Shown piece after piece: positions 26,343 through 33,880 of a stretch of DNA of 64,000 bases. Positions within the stretch are counted from its first letter, which is position 1; the number at the start of each line of letters is the position of its first letter. The stretch spans positions 31,642 to 95,641 of the forward strand of contig CANRJC010000008.1 of NCBI GenBank assembly GCA_947630795.1, given 5' to 3'. This stretch comes from an uncultured Phascolarctobacterium sp. Its GTDB lineage: Bacteria; Bacillota; Negativicutes; Acidaminococcales; Acidaminococcaceae. The notes beneath the pieces were generated by a model. It was not told where the DNA came from. It saw nothing but the letters and a program-made list of their open reading frames with translations, and made no database searches. The translations under genes were made by a program, and so were the position numbers.

Positions 26343-26520
26343 CGTCTACCTCCTCGTCGAGCAAATTCTCAATCTCGGCAAGATACTCCCTGCAGTATTT
26401 CACAACACTCCGCACGCTTAGTTCTGTTGCGTAATCGTTCAACAGGGCGTGCTTCTCGTATGCGCACTTCCATTCGATAAGGCCGAAATAATATCCGATG
26501 TCACCGGCCTTGGTCCTTTT
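26332..26520 (-). CDS. possible small ORF without a clear start
   Basis: An open frame of about 62 codons running from just after the stop at 26521 to 26332. It reads like real protein (IEWKCAYEKHALLNDYATELSVRSVVKYCREYLAEIENLLDEE) and its stop overlaps the next ATG. No ATG or GTG start is present in frame; a rarer start, or a lost base, would be needed. Listed because composition and packing suggest coding. Confidence 0.35.
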   Translation of the reverse strand, partial: KRTKAGDIGYYFGLIEWKCAYEKHALLNDYATELSVRSVVKYCREYLAEIENLLDEEVDDED

Positions 26521-26736
26521 TCATTCTGCCACCGTCCTTTCGACATCCAGCAGCTCAAGCAAGAAGGCTTTGGTGTCCCTCTCGACGCACTCCTCGCAAT
26601 ACTGCTTGCCCGTATGGTCATCTCTGTACACCGCATCACCTCTGAGGATGTAATCTTCGCACCGCTCGCACCGCCCGCATATCATCTGCGGCGGCGGAGA
26701 AAAGCGGGGGTCGCTTCGATTGAACATTGTGGTCAT
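26521..26736 (-). CDS. small zinc-ribbon-like protein
   Basis: 71 residues with two Cys pairs and a fifth Cys spaced for a zinc knuckle: CGRCERC near residue 20 and YCEEC near residue 46. Ends in a helical LLELLDVERTVAE. Starts in an ATGA overlap with the radical SAM gene, so the two are probably translated together. Function unknown. Confidence 0.65.
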   Translation of the reverse strand: MTTMFNRSDPRFSPPPQMICGRCERCEDYILRGDAVYRDDHTGKQYCEECVERDTKAFLLELLDVERTVAE

Positions 26737-27617
26737 CTCCTTAAGCTCCTTTGGTATGAAGCGAAATTAGGTAAGCTGTAAAAAATCTTTCGATTGTTTA
26801 CATACCGCTGTAAATCCCTTGTCGCCCTCGGAGCGGTCTGCTTATTGTAAACCATCACATAAGGGCTATACCCGATGTCTCGGAGTTTCTCTACCCGATA
26901 AATGTCCTGCTCGTAAGAGCTGTTGAAATTGCACAGAACATAAACAATCGCATTATGCTTAGAAGTTTTGAACACATTACGATACTCTTTTAGTTTTTTG
27001 AAAGTGGTCTTATCGTCTGGATTATCCCAAGCAAAATGCAGAGAAGTATATTTTAGTCGGTTGATTGCCCTTGCTTTTTCGTCGGTCATCAAGCGAATGT
27101 CAAGCCCCTGTGTAAAATCCACCTCGGCTTTGCTTTCGGCAAGCTGCCCCAGAAGGTCAGCCCAGTCGGGACAAGCAAGAAGGTTTGGGTCAAGCAAAGT
27201 GATCTTTTTTTGCCCGTTCCAAAAGTCTTTGAGGTCAGCCACCCTCTTTGCCCGCAAGCCCTCTTTCTTCCCGACGATGCAGAACGCACACCCTCTTGGG
27301 CATCCTCGGGTCAAAAAGCCGTAGGCTGTGTCGGTGATCCCATAGAGCGAATAATCGGGGAATTGCCGCTCTGCCTCCTCCGGCAGTTTGCTTGATAAAT
27401 CGTAGCCTGTACCCCCCCTTATGAGCTGCTCCGTCTGATATGCTTGCACATCATCTCGCGAGAAGGTAAACACTTTCGCCATGTAGACTTTATCGTAAGG
27501 CTCTAGGGAATTTGCCCATTCAACGAAGTCACCATTCTTTTTGTGATAAGCCGACAACTTCATCAACGCTAGGTTCGGGAAGCGGTGTCCGTCCACATCT
27601 ACAAGCCCTATTCGCAT
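26733..27617 (-). CDS. radical SAM protein
   Basis: 294 residues. The radical SAM cluster motif CPRGCAFC (CxxxCxxC) is seen near residue 112, preceded by GITDTAYGFLTRG. Downstream LDPNLLACPDW and DFTQGLDIRLM are typical of the barrel's S-adenosylmethionine and substrate sites. The N-terminal RIGLVDVDGHRFPNLALMKLSAYHKKNGD resembles a degenerate cobalamin-binding-like fold. Similar genes occur in Firmicute phages with unknown substrates. The neighbouring zinc-ribbon gene is coupled to it. Reaction not known. Confidence 0.82.
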   Translation of the reverse strand: MRIGLVDVDGHRFPNLALMKLSAYHKKNGDFVEWANSLEPYDKVYMAKVFTFSRDDVQAYQTEQLIRGGTGYDLSSKLPEEAERQFPDYSLYGITDTAYGFLTRGCPRGCAFCIVGKKEGLRAKRVADLKDFWNGQKKITLLDPNLLACPDWADLLGQLAESKAEVDFTQGLDIRLMTDEKARAINRLKYTSLHFAWDNPDDKTTFKKLKEYRNVFKTSKHNAIVYVLCNFNSSYEQDIYRVEKLRDIGYSPYVMVYNKQTAPRATRDLQRYVNNRKIFYSLPNFASYQRSLRR

Positions 27618-27621
27618 GGTG

Positions 27622-27804
27622 TCACAACACCCCCAAAGTTATCGCTCCCAGCACCGCCGTGCCGATTATTGCGCCGATGATAGCACCCACTAATGCCGCC
27701 GCTCCAGCTATCGCCGAAATGTGGCGACTGTGGGCAAGCATGGTCGCTATCGCAAGGCGGTCTTGTTCGCATAATGCTATCGCTACAAATTTCTCATCGT
27801 TCAT
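27622..27804 (-). CDS. small glycine-zipper membrane protein
   Basis: 60 residues, starting at ATG 27804 in an ATGA overlap with the HNH gene. A mixed N-terminal half (MNDEKFVAIALCEQDRLAIATML) precedes a Gly/Ala/Ile-rich membrane span (AAALVGAIIGAIIGTAVLGA) with repeated small residues, the pattern of tight helix packing in membranes. Could be a small membrane-active or exclusion protein; not a recognised holin. Confidence 0.6.
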   Translation of the reverse strand: MNDEKFVAIALCEQDRLAIATMLAHSRHISAIAGAAALVGAIIGAIIGTAVLGAITLGVL

Positions 27805-28493
27805 TTTTCGTTTCCCTTTCGTTTTAGCTTGTAAATCCGGCAGAGGGTCTTGTCCAGCTTCACCCCGCCGGGGAAATGGTATTTTTCGTTGAAAGACTGC
27901 CGCCCCATGGTGTGCGCCTCGGTGTGATGTTCTCGGCACAGAGGCAAGACTTCAAGCCCTTCGTGGATTATCTCTTCACGGTCACGGCCCATTCCCACGG
28001 TGTCTACATGGTGAAGGTCTGCCCTCTTGCCGCACACGGCGCACTTCTTATTGATGAGGCATTGATAGATATAATCGGCGATGTCGTCTACATACTGAAT
28101 GAGCGGCACCTTACAAGGAATATCCCACTCAAGCATGAACGCCACCAAAAACCGCTGGAAAGCGCACACAAGACTCATCGGAGCGTTCGACAGGGAGAAG
28201 ATGCTGTCTGCCGTTTCCTCGAAGTTTTCGGCAAGGAATTTCAGCTTCATGTATTCCTTCGTCCTGTCACGGCCCTCGCCTACGTAATCTGCTATCTCGG
28301 CGATAAGAGCGTAGCACGCTCGGCGCTGTTTGTCCGACAGCGGCCTGCTGTCGATGAGCTGAATCTTGCATTCACGATAATCCCGCCTCAGCATCGTAGG
28401 CCAGTCGGTGTACTTCGCCTTAATGGTCAACTCGCCGCTCCGTTCATCGTAGTCGGTGACGGTGCCGGTGATAACATCAAACGCTGTCTTCAA
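27801..28493 (-). CDS. HNH-type nuclease-like phage protein
   Basis: 230 residues resembling the putative HNHc nuclease family of phages. The C-terminal part has CAVCGKRADLHHVDTVGMGRDR, then LEVLPLCREHHTEAH, so the His/Cys positions of an HNH fold with a zinc site are present. The N-terminal part is strand-rich and then helical. It sits next to RusA in the recombination block; these two often occur together. Acts on DNA, exact role unknown. Confidence 0.78.
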   Translation of the reverse strand: MKTAFDVITGTVTDYDERSGELTIKAKYTDWPTMLRRDYRECKIQLIDSRPLSDKQRRACYALIAEIADYVGEGRDRTKEYMKLKFLAENFEETADSIFSLSNAPMSLVCAFQRFLVAFMLEWDIPCKVPLIQYVDDIADYIYQCLINKKCAVCGKRADLHHVDTVGMGRDREEIIHEGLEVLPLCREHHTEAHTMGRQSFNEKYHFPGGVKLDKTLCRIYKLKRKGNEK

Positions 28494-28872
28494 TCTCCGT
28501 CACCTCGACTTCGACACGTGGATTAGCGCTGTATCGCTTGTTCACGGTCAACGACACCACGTGCGAATCATCGCTATAAGCTACGCCGTTCAAGCCGTCC
28601 AGAATGATTTTGGCGATGTTGTCAACGTCCGGCTTGACTTTGGGCCGGATAACGCCCTGCTTCGCTTCAGCTTTCTTCGCACTTTTCGGAATATCGAAGA
28701 AAGCGTCAATGGTGACGATCACTTCGCCCTCCAGCAGCTTGCCTTTGCTCGCCTTGTAGATGAGGCCCACCACCCGCTCATAATTCGCCGTATCAGGCGG
28801 CGTGTAAACTACGCCTCTTGCAAATCTCGGACGGGCCTTGCCTTGCGGTGGCCCTACAATGGTGAATTTCAT
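28477..28872 (-). CDS. RusA-family Holliday junction resolvase
   Basis: 131 residues. RusA signatures: GPPQGKARPRFARG near residue 7, and KPDVDNIAKIILDGLNGVAYSDDSHVVSLTVNKRY, holding the catalytic aspartates (D-x-D-N and D-D). It resolves branched DNA made during phage recombination and replication. Overlaps the HNH gene by 17 bases and the helicase-loader-like gene by 4. Confidence 0.9.
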   Translation of the reverse strand: MKFTIVGPPQGKARPRFARGVVYTPPDTANYERVVGLIYKASKGKLLEGEVIVTIDAFFDIPKSAKKAEAKQGVIRPKVKPDVDNIAKIILDGLNGVAYSDDSHVVSLTVNKRYSANPRVEVEVTEIEDSV

Positions 28873-29369
28873 AACGTTCTCCCTTCCAGTTGATTCAGCC
28901 TTTTGCCCATCAGAGCCAGCACCTTCTCGCCCTCATGCTTGCCCCGCCGCCGCTGGCACACCTGCTCATAAATGTTGCGGAGCTGGGCCTTGACGGTGGT
29001 GATGTTCGCCGAAAGCGTCATCTGGAGGTCATTCCAGCCGTATGCATTGACCGCCTCGGCTATCTCGGGCCGGGAAAACTGCGGAGTGTGGCCCCATGGT
29101 GTAGACTGCATCGCTTTCTCGATTTCGGTCAACGCCTCGGGCCAGCTTGCATATTCGCTGCCGCCTACTTCATGGGCCGCTTCAATTATCTCGGCGATGG
29201 ACGGCAGAAACTTGCTTTGCCTCATCAATCTGCGGCAGGTCACATCCAGCACATCTGCGGGAATATCCGCCAGCTCGTCAGCGTAGATCTTCATGCGGGT
29301 CATTTCGCCCTCTCTCGAAAAAGCTGCGAAAAGGCGCATGATAGCCGCCGCTTTTAACTCCTTATCCAT
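28869..29369 (-). CDS. helicase-loader-like replication protein
   Basis: 166 residues. The N-terminal helical half (IMRLFAAFSREGEMTRMKIYADELADIPADVLDVTCRRLMRQSKFLPSIAEI) resembles the G39P/replicative helicase loader family of Firmicute phages. The C-terminal half is a basic helix (YEQVCQRRRGKHEGE). It lies between the replication initiator and RusA, supporting a role in recruiting the host helicase. Assignment moderate. Confidence 0.6.
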   Translation of the reverse strand: MDKELKAAAIMRLFAAFSREGEMTRMKIYADELADIPADVLDVTCRRLMRQSKFLPSIAEIIEAAHEVGGSEYASWPEALTEIEKAMQSTPWGHTPQFSRPEIAEAVNAYGWNDLQMTLSANITTVKAQLRNIYEQVCQRRRGKHEGEKVLALMGKRLNQLEGRTL

Positions 29370-30225
29370 CGTCCGCTCCTTTCATGTGGTTCACCAATTC
29401 ATTGAACGCTCCCCGCAGCTTGGTCTGTGGATCTTCAGCGCTCTCCCATCGTCGCTTATTCAGCCAAGTTGTGGGGAGCGGGATAAAGTCGCCGTTATCT
29501 CGTGTCCATTGTTTACTCCTCTTATCTGCTTCAAGCCCCGCCATGATTGCATTGAATGTTTCCGCCGAAGGCTTGATTTTTTTGAACGCTTTCAGCGCAA
29601 CTTCACGGTCACGCTTTCGGTTGCATTTTGGGTAAGCGTCCCAAAATTTTTCAAACATGACCTCGATAGCGGGTTTGGCTTCGCCCCTTGTGGGGGGTAT
29701 GGGGGGTAATATATTCTCCTCTCTTTTCCTCTCCTCTCCTCTCCTCTCCTCTCTAGCGTTACATTCTGTTACATCAGCGTTACAAGGCGTGTTACATTTT
29801 GTTACAGGTGCGTTACAAGGCGTGTTACATTTTGTTACAGGTGCGTTACAAGGCGTTTCTTCGGAAGTTTCAGCCTTTTTTTCTCGGTACTGCCGTACTC
29901 TTTCAGCCCCCATCGTCCGCTTTTTCGCCTCTAACGCCATGCCGTACTGATCCCAGTCGTGGAGAACATACCCGTTTTCCGTTTCATCGACAAAGCCAGA
30001 TTTTACCAGTGCCGTCAAAAAATCGCCGTCGCCGTTGTACCCTGCCGCTTCTGCGATTTCATACGGCTCATAATTCGATAAATCGCCGCTTAATTCGTAA
30101 GTGGTAGCCCACCACCAAAGGCAGAGAAGATGCCCGAGGGCTTCTGCGTTGGAAATGTTCAACGCCCTCATTAGTCTTTTTGTTTTTGGGTGGTCTCTTA
30201 ATTCGCTGCACGCTTGAATCCACAT
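29362..30225 (-). CDS. replication initiator-like protein with internal repeats
   Basis: About 287 residues. The N-terminal winged-helix half (ACSELRDHPKTKRLMRALNISNAEALGHLLCLWWWA) resembles phage replication initiators. A repeat-rich linker (CNAPVTKCNTP, twice) and a Glu/Arg-rich stretch follow. The C-terminal half (FEKFWDAYPKCNRKRDREVALKAFKKI, then FIPLPTTWLNKRRWE) is a common phage replication module. Start taken at ATG 30225, with GGAAG eight bases upstream; the frame runs on to 30324 without a ribosome site. Likely opens the origin and recruits the helicase. Confidence 0.75.
   Translation of the reverse strand: MWIQACSELRDHPKTKRLMRALNISNAEALGHLLCLWWWATTYELSGDLSNYEPYEIAEAAGYNGDGDFLTALVKSGFVDETENGYVLHDWDQYGMALEAKKRTMGAERVRQYREKKAETSEETPCNAPVTKCNTPCNAPVTKCNTPCNADVTECNAREERRGEERKREENILPPIPPTRGEAKPAIEVMFEKFWDAYPKCNRKRDREVALKAFKKIKPSAETFNAIMAGLEADKRSKQWTRDNGDFIPLPTTWLNKRRWESAEDPQTKLRGAFNELVNHMKGADDG
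29757..29855. repeat. 33-bp direct repeats in the replication gene
   Basis: Two perfect copies of a 33-bp unit (29777-29809 and 29810-29842), a 13-base partial third copy, and a degenerate copy before them. GTTACA occurs many times inside the unit. A pyrimidine-rich tract (repeated CTCCT) lies just before at about 29716-29753. The length is a multiple of three, so the protein repeats CNAPVTKCNTP. Repeats in a phage initiator gene often mark the origin, as in lambda O. Confidence 0.85.
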
Positions 30226-30272
30226 AAGCACTCTTCCTGCGGGGCGGTTGTCTGCCGCCCCGCTTCTCCCTC

Positions 30273-31046
30273 TTAGAATGGCACCTCGTTCATCTTGTCC
30301 AGCATCTCCATCGCCGCCCGCCACGCTACGGCAGTCAGCTCGTTGCTTGACTTGATTCCGATATCTGCGTAAATCTGCTGGATAGCTTTTTGCCCCGCCT
30401 CTTTGCCGCCGTGAATTTCTTTAGCCTTTTCAAAGAGCTGCTTTATCTGCTCTTTGGTCGCCATGCCGTTTTCTTGCTCCGGCACAGGTGCCTTCGGCGG
30501 CTCTTTCGGCGGCTCCGTTTTCGCTTCGGCTTTCGGCGGGTTTATCTTCGCCCCCAGCTTATAGCGCACGTTGCCTTTTTTGTCCACAATAACCAGCTCG
30601 TTTATCTCTCGGCGGTCATTGTAGCCGATATGCGCTACGGTGAAGCGGGTCTTGAGTTTTCCGTTTTCGACTTCATCTTTATTCAGCCACACTTTGATGA
30701 ACGGAGCTGAGTATAGCTCTCGGCCTATGCCTACGTTGAAGCCCGCCCTTTTGAAAGCGTCTGAGGCTTGGCCTTTCTCCTGCTCCGTGTTCGACTCAAC
30801 GCCTACGTCCTGCTTTCGCACCCATTCTTTCTTCTCGTTGTCCCAAAGGTCGATGGAGCAGAATAGGTTGCCAGCGATCACTTCGTGCGTTCTTCGCCAA
30901 TTCAGCGGGCCGAATGTGTCATCAAGGATTCGCATATCTACCCTTGCGCTTTTATAGAGCAAGAGAATAACGCTATCGCTGTTCTTGCTCATGCTCTGCA
31001 CACGGCAGTCAATATCGTCTGCAGTCAAGAGTGGGATCTCTTTCAT
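30273..31046 (-). CDS. Rad52/Sak-type single-strand annealing protein
   Basis: About 257 residues. The N-terminal part matches the phage Rad52/22 group: VQSMSKNSDSVILLLYKSARVDMRILDDTFGPLNW, then DVGVESNTEQEKGQASDAFKRAGFNVGIGRELY, the family hallmark. After the core come a Pro/Lys linker (residues ~176-196) and a helical end. It anneals homologous DNA in phage recombination with SSB and RusA. ATG 31046 has a GAGGTG Shine-Dalgarno; a GTG at 31058 is the other start. Confidence 0.85.
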   Translation of the reverse strand: MKEIPLLTADDIDCRVQSMSKNSDSVILLLYKSARVDMRILDDTFGPLNWRRTHEVIAGNLFCSIDLWDNEKKEWVRKQDVGVESNTEQEKGQASDAFKRAGFNVGIGRELYSAPFIKVWLNKDEVENGKLKTRFTVAHIGYNDRREINELVIVDKKGNVRYKLGAKINPPKAEAKTEPPKEPPKAPVPEQENGMATKEQIKQLFEKAKEIHGGKEAGQKAIQQIYADIGIKSSNELTAVAWRAAMEMLDKMNEVPF

Positions 31047-31054
31047 GTCGCACC

Positions 31055-31540
31055 TCACTTGATCGTCATGCTCACCGTTTCAACGATCTGAACTCCGTCT
31101 ATCTTCGCCCCGCCTTTGATAGCTTCTTTTAATGCGGTCTTGTCCGGGGCTAAAGTAACTTTGACGAATTGCGCCGGAAGATCTTCAGTGAGGCAGGTCA
31201 CGTCGACTTTTGAAGAGCGGCGATAAGCGATATTCGCTTTCGGCGACTTGAATTTTTCGCCGTTCAACTGCCGTTCAAGATACCCTTTCAGGCTTTCGGC
31301 CCTGCCTTCGATTGCTTCTTTTCGCTTTTGTAGATTTTTGATTTCTGCGGCGATTGCGGCAGCCTCGGCGGTCATCTCTTTGTAGACGACGGCGCAACCT
31401 TCGATTTTCTCATCTCGGGCAAGCTGAAGATTTTCGATGTTCTCTAAGCTGAAAATCTCGCCGTTTTCTTCGTCAATGAAGCGGTCTGTCTGCCCTTCCA
31501 AGAGGGCACGGAGGCCCTCGTTAATCTGATACAGCTTCAT
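31055..31540 (-). CDS. siphovirus Gp157-family protein
   Basis: 161 residues matching the Gp157 family: LYQINEGLRALLEG at the start, GEIFSLENIENLQLARDEKIEGCAVVYK, a coiled coil (AEIKNLQKRKEAIEGRAESLKGYLERQL), then TPKANIAY-like FKSPKANIAYRRS and the acidic LTEDLPAQFVKV. Found in Firmicute phage early operons beside annealing proteins; thought to affect host resistance or recombination. Role not certain. Confidence 0.82.
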   Translation of the reverse strand: MKLYQINEGLRALLEGQTDRFIDEENGEIFSLENIENLQLARDEKIEGCAVVYKEMTAEAAAIAAEIKNLQKRKEAIEGRAESLKGYLERQLNGEKFKSPKANIAYRRSSKVDVTCLTEDLPAQFVKVTLAPDKTALKEAIKGGAKIDGVQIVETVSMTIK

Positions 31541-31895
31541 CTAATTCGCCCTCCTCCGGCTCGAACGGCAGCTTTTCTTCTTCTTCCTCGCCATCTCTCG
31601 GCGGCGTGTAGCCTTTGTCTTGCTCGCTGAAAATGGCGTAGAAGCAAATGCCGTTGACGAAGATTTCTTTCTTATTCAGAGGTCTTTTGAAATAATCGCC
31701 GTAAGACGGAAACCAGCTTTGGCGGTCTGCCGCCATTCCAAAAAGCGCATCATAGCCGAACGGGTGCAGATAGACCGCATCGTTGCCGATTTGGTACACA
31801 TACTCGGAGAAGAAAGCCGCCTTCACATACATCTTGCACAGCTTTTTTACGATTTGCTTTTTTTGGTCATCTGTGAGATAATCTACATGAATCAT
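31521..31895 (-). CDS. hypothetical early phage protein
   Basis: 124 residues. Aromatic-rich core (YVYQIGNDAVYLHPFGYDALFG, then WFPSYGDYFKRPLNKKE) and a very acidic C-terminus (DGEEEEEKLPFEPEEGELDEAVSD). No known family recognised. It lies between SSB and Gp157 and overlaps the latter by 20 bases. The acidic tail could be a protein-binding or DNA-mimic segment; that is speculation. Confidence 0.6.
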   Translation of the reverse strand: MIHVDYLTDDQKKQIVKKLCKMYVKAAFFSEYVYQIGNDAVYLHPFGYDALFGMAADRQSWFPSYGDYFKRPLNKKEIFVNGICFYAIFSEQDKGYTPPRDGEEEEEKLPFEPEEGELDEAVSD

Positions 31896-31942
31896 CTTGA
31901 CTACTCCTTTTCTTTTCCCTGGCTTTTGCCGGGGTTCTTTTT

Positions 31943-32326
31943 TTAGAACGGAATATCTTCATCAAGTTCCACAGGCGTGCCCAGCTGTTCAACGCTCTCG
32001 CTCTTGTCGCCCTTCTTCTCGATGAAGTAGAAGTCGTTCACAACAACGTCAGTCGCCAGCCTTTTGGCTCCGCTCTTGTCGTTGTATTCCCTGAATTGCA
32101 CACGGCCCTCAATCAAGGCCCTTTGCCCTTTGGCGAAGTATTTTGCGAAAGCCTCGCCCCTCTTGTCCCAGAGCGTGCAGTTGAAAAAATCCGTTTCTTT
32201 CTTTTGGCCCTTATTGAACACAGGGCGGTCAACTGCCAGCGTGAAAGAGCATACGCTCTTGCCGCTCTGCGTGCTTCGCAATTCAGGGTCTTTCGTCAAT
32301 CTGCCTAAGAGTGTGATTTTATTCAT
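31943..32326 (-). CDS. ssb: single-stranded DNA-binding protein
   Basis: 127 residues. Classic SSB: MNKITLLGRLTKDPELRSTQSGKSVCSFTLAVDR at the start, then FFNCTLWDKRGEAFAKYFAKGQRALIEGRVQFREY. Ends with an acidic tip DEDIPF, the usual partner-binding peptide. Much shorter than host SSB and phage-encoded. Works with the annealing protein in recombination and replication. Confidence 0.92.
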   Translation of the reverse strand: MNKITLLGRLTKDPELRSTQSGKSVCSFTLAVDRPVFNKGQKKETDFFNCTLWDKRGEAFAKYFAKGQRALIEGRVQFREYNDKSGAKRLATDVVVNDFYFIEKKGDKSESVEQLGTPVELDEDIPF

Positions 32327-32613
32327 CTTTTCACCTCCAGCGGATAAGTCAGCACTTCTCCGGGCTGAATGGTCACATCGAACATCTTCTCGCCGTTCAC
32401 CGTGCGGAATTTGCCGCTGGCGACTTTGGCGTGGTAGACGATTTCACGAAGGTCGCGGCGGTCGCCGTACTTCGCCGCCAATTCTTCAGCGATGCCGTAC
32501 ATCGTTTGACCACTCTGAACGGTGTGGTGAACCGTTATTTTTTGGGTATCATCCGGGGCAGCCATTGTCAGAAGAAGGCCCGCTGCCGCTAATACTAAAA
32601 CAGTAACTTTCAT
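32323..32613 (-). CDS. exported LysM protein
   Basis: About 96 residues. Signal-like start (KVTVLVLAAAGLLLTMAA), then a LysM-type region VQSGQTMYGIAEELAAKYGDRRDLREIV and a C-terminal strand VTIQPGEVLTYPLEVKR. ATG 32613 follows AAGGAGGAG. LysM domains bind peptidoglycan; this one is encoded among early genes, far from the tail, and its role in lysogeny or infection is not clear. Overlaps the SSB start by 4 bases. Confidence 0.75.
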   Translation of the reverse strand: MKVTVLVLAAAGLLLTMAAPDDTQKITVHHTVQSGQTMYGIAEELAAKYGDRRDLREIVYHAKVASGKFRTVNGEKMFDVTIQPGEVLTYPLEVKR

Positions 32614-32690
32614 TTTCTCCTCCTTGTTTGACTTTTGTTTTCCCCCGTGGTAAAATAAAGATGGTGATAGAGGGAAAAGCATATGACTTG

Positions 32691-33146
32691 TCACCTCGGA
32701 GCGTCTGTGTTGGTAGCACAGGCGCTCGCTTTTTCTGATCCGATAACCGCCAATAATGCGGCGCAAGCCTCGCGGCACTCTCGGATGGCGTTAAGTTCTA
32801 AACCTGCCCCATTCAGCGTAGCGCTGATGATCTGCGGAAAGCATCTTTCAACATCTCCGACTTCTTTTTGCAAGGCCAGTATGTTTGCGGCCTTGTTTTC
32901 TTTTTGAAGGACTACACCAAAAAGCTCGCGGAAAATCGTATTGTTTTCAAGATGCTGTACCCGCAACCATGGAGCGTTATAAACTTTTGCCATTTGCAAG
33001 GCGGTATTATCGGGAACAGGCATTGTCCCTCGCTCATACTTCCTTACCGTGCTTTCGCTTATTGAAAGCTCCATAGCTGCCTTTTCGCAGCTCATTTTGG
33101 CAAATGTGCGGGCATTGCGATAAATGTTTCGGCACATTCTCGGCAT
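32691..33146 (-). CDS. XRE-type helix-turn-helix regulator
   Basis: About 151 residues. N-terminal HTH: MSCEKAAMELSISESTVRKYERGTMPVPDNTALQMAKVYNAP. The C-terminal part is helical and may mediate dimer contact. ATG 33146 has AAGGAGGTG seven bases upstream. Sits at the start of the early operon beside two other DNA-binding genes; likely regulates early transcription. Confidence 0.75.
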   Translation of the reverse strand: MPRMCRNIYRNARTFAKMSCEKAAMELSISESTVRKYERGTMPVPDNTALQMAKVYNAPWLRVQHLENNTIFRELFGVVLQKENKAANILALQKEVGDVERCFPQIISATLNGAGLELNAIRECREACAALLAVIGSEKASACATNTDAPR

Positions 33147-33172
33147 TATGTTCACCTCCTTTCGTTCTATAA

Positions 33173-33463
33173 TTAAATCATCTTGCGGGGCCTACCGCGT
33201 TTGGGCATTCCGGCTTCGGCCAACATTCGCCGCACCAGCTTTAAATCCAGCCGCTTATGATCTTGCCCTAATTCTTCAAGCCATTTCTCGAAAGCCGCCC
33301 TGGGTATCTTCGCCGTATCGCCCGAATAAAACACCGGGAAGTCACTCCGCCCCGCCATTGCTAATGCGCAAAAGCATCTGACCATTTGTAAACTTAGGTT
33401 TCCGAAGGCAGCTGCTTCTGCAGCCGATAACACGGCTCGTTTCCAAACGGGAATAGGCTCCAT
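33173..33463 (-). CDS. excisionase-like DNA-binding protein
   Basis: 96 residues. The pattern FPVFYSGDTAKIPRAAFEKWLEEL near residue 42 is the winged-helix core of excisionase-like proteins. The end KRGRPRKMI looks like an AT-hook. It sits three bases after the Cro-like gene and close to the integrase, which fits a role in excision or in regulation. The family is inferred from pattern only. Confidence 0.55.
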   Translation of the reverse strand: MEPIPVWKRAVLSAAEAAAFGNLSLQMVRCFCALAMAGRSDFPVFYSGDTAKIPRAAFEKWLEELGQDHKRLDLKLVRRMLAEAGMPKRGRPRKMI

Positions 33464-33466
33464 GAT

Positions 33467-33724
33467 TCACTCCAAAAAATAACTCGCGGGAACTTGAAAA
33501 AACTTTGACAATTTCCGCAGCGATTTTATCCCCGGATTGCTTTTGCCTTGTTTCCAATGCGTCATTTGAGCCGCAGAAGCAAGGCCCGCGCCCCTCGTTA
33601 CATCCATAGCGGTAAGGCCGCGCTCTTTCATAAGCGCTTCGATACGCCGATACGATATGCCGGGTTCATACTTTTTTGCATTCGCCCCGCGCTTTTGAAG
33701 AAGCCCCCAAATGCTCTGAAACAT
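33467..33724 (-). CDS. Cro-like helix-turn-helix regulator
   Basis: 85 residues, XRE fold: ISYRRIEALMKERGLTAMDVTRGAGLASAAQMTHWKQGKSNPGIKSLRKLSKFFQVP. It is the first gene leftward from the shared operator, divergent from the CI-type repressor, the usual place for Cro. A GGAGTGAG Shine-Dalgarno precedes ATG 33724. Confidence 0.82.
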   Translation of the reverse strand: MFQSIWGLLQKRGANAKKYEPGISYRRIEALMKERGLTAMDVTRGAGLASAAQMTHWKQGKSNPGIKSLRKLSKFFQVPASYFLE

Positions 33725-33801
33725 AATCTCACTCCTTTCTTGCCGGCAATCGCCTTTTGTGATAAAATGAAAGCCGTAGGAAGATTTCCTGCATTTTTAG
33801 C

Positions 33802-33840
33802 TTTCATATATATTTTACTTTATTTTTATAAAAAAGTAAA
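33802..33840. promoter_or_regulatory. divergent promoters with a palindromic operator
   Basis: Plus strand: -35 TTTCAT (33802-33807), 17 bp, -10 TTTATA (33825-33830), toward the repressor. Minus strand: -35 TTTACT (33835-33840), 17 bp, -10 TAAAAT (33812-33817), toward the Cro-like gene. Between them is an inverted repeat TTTACTTT (33814-33821) / AAAGTAAA (33833-33840) with an 11-bp centre, overlapping both promoters. This has the layout of a lysis/lysogeny switch. Boxes and repeat are seen; binding is inferred. Confidence 0.6.
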
Positions 33841-33880
33841 GAAAAATTTTCGGATTTTTTGAAAATTTGAGGTGATTTTT

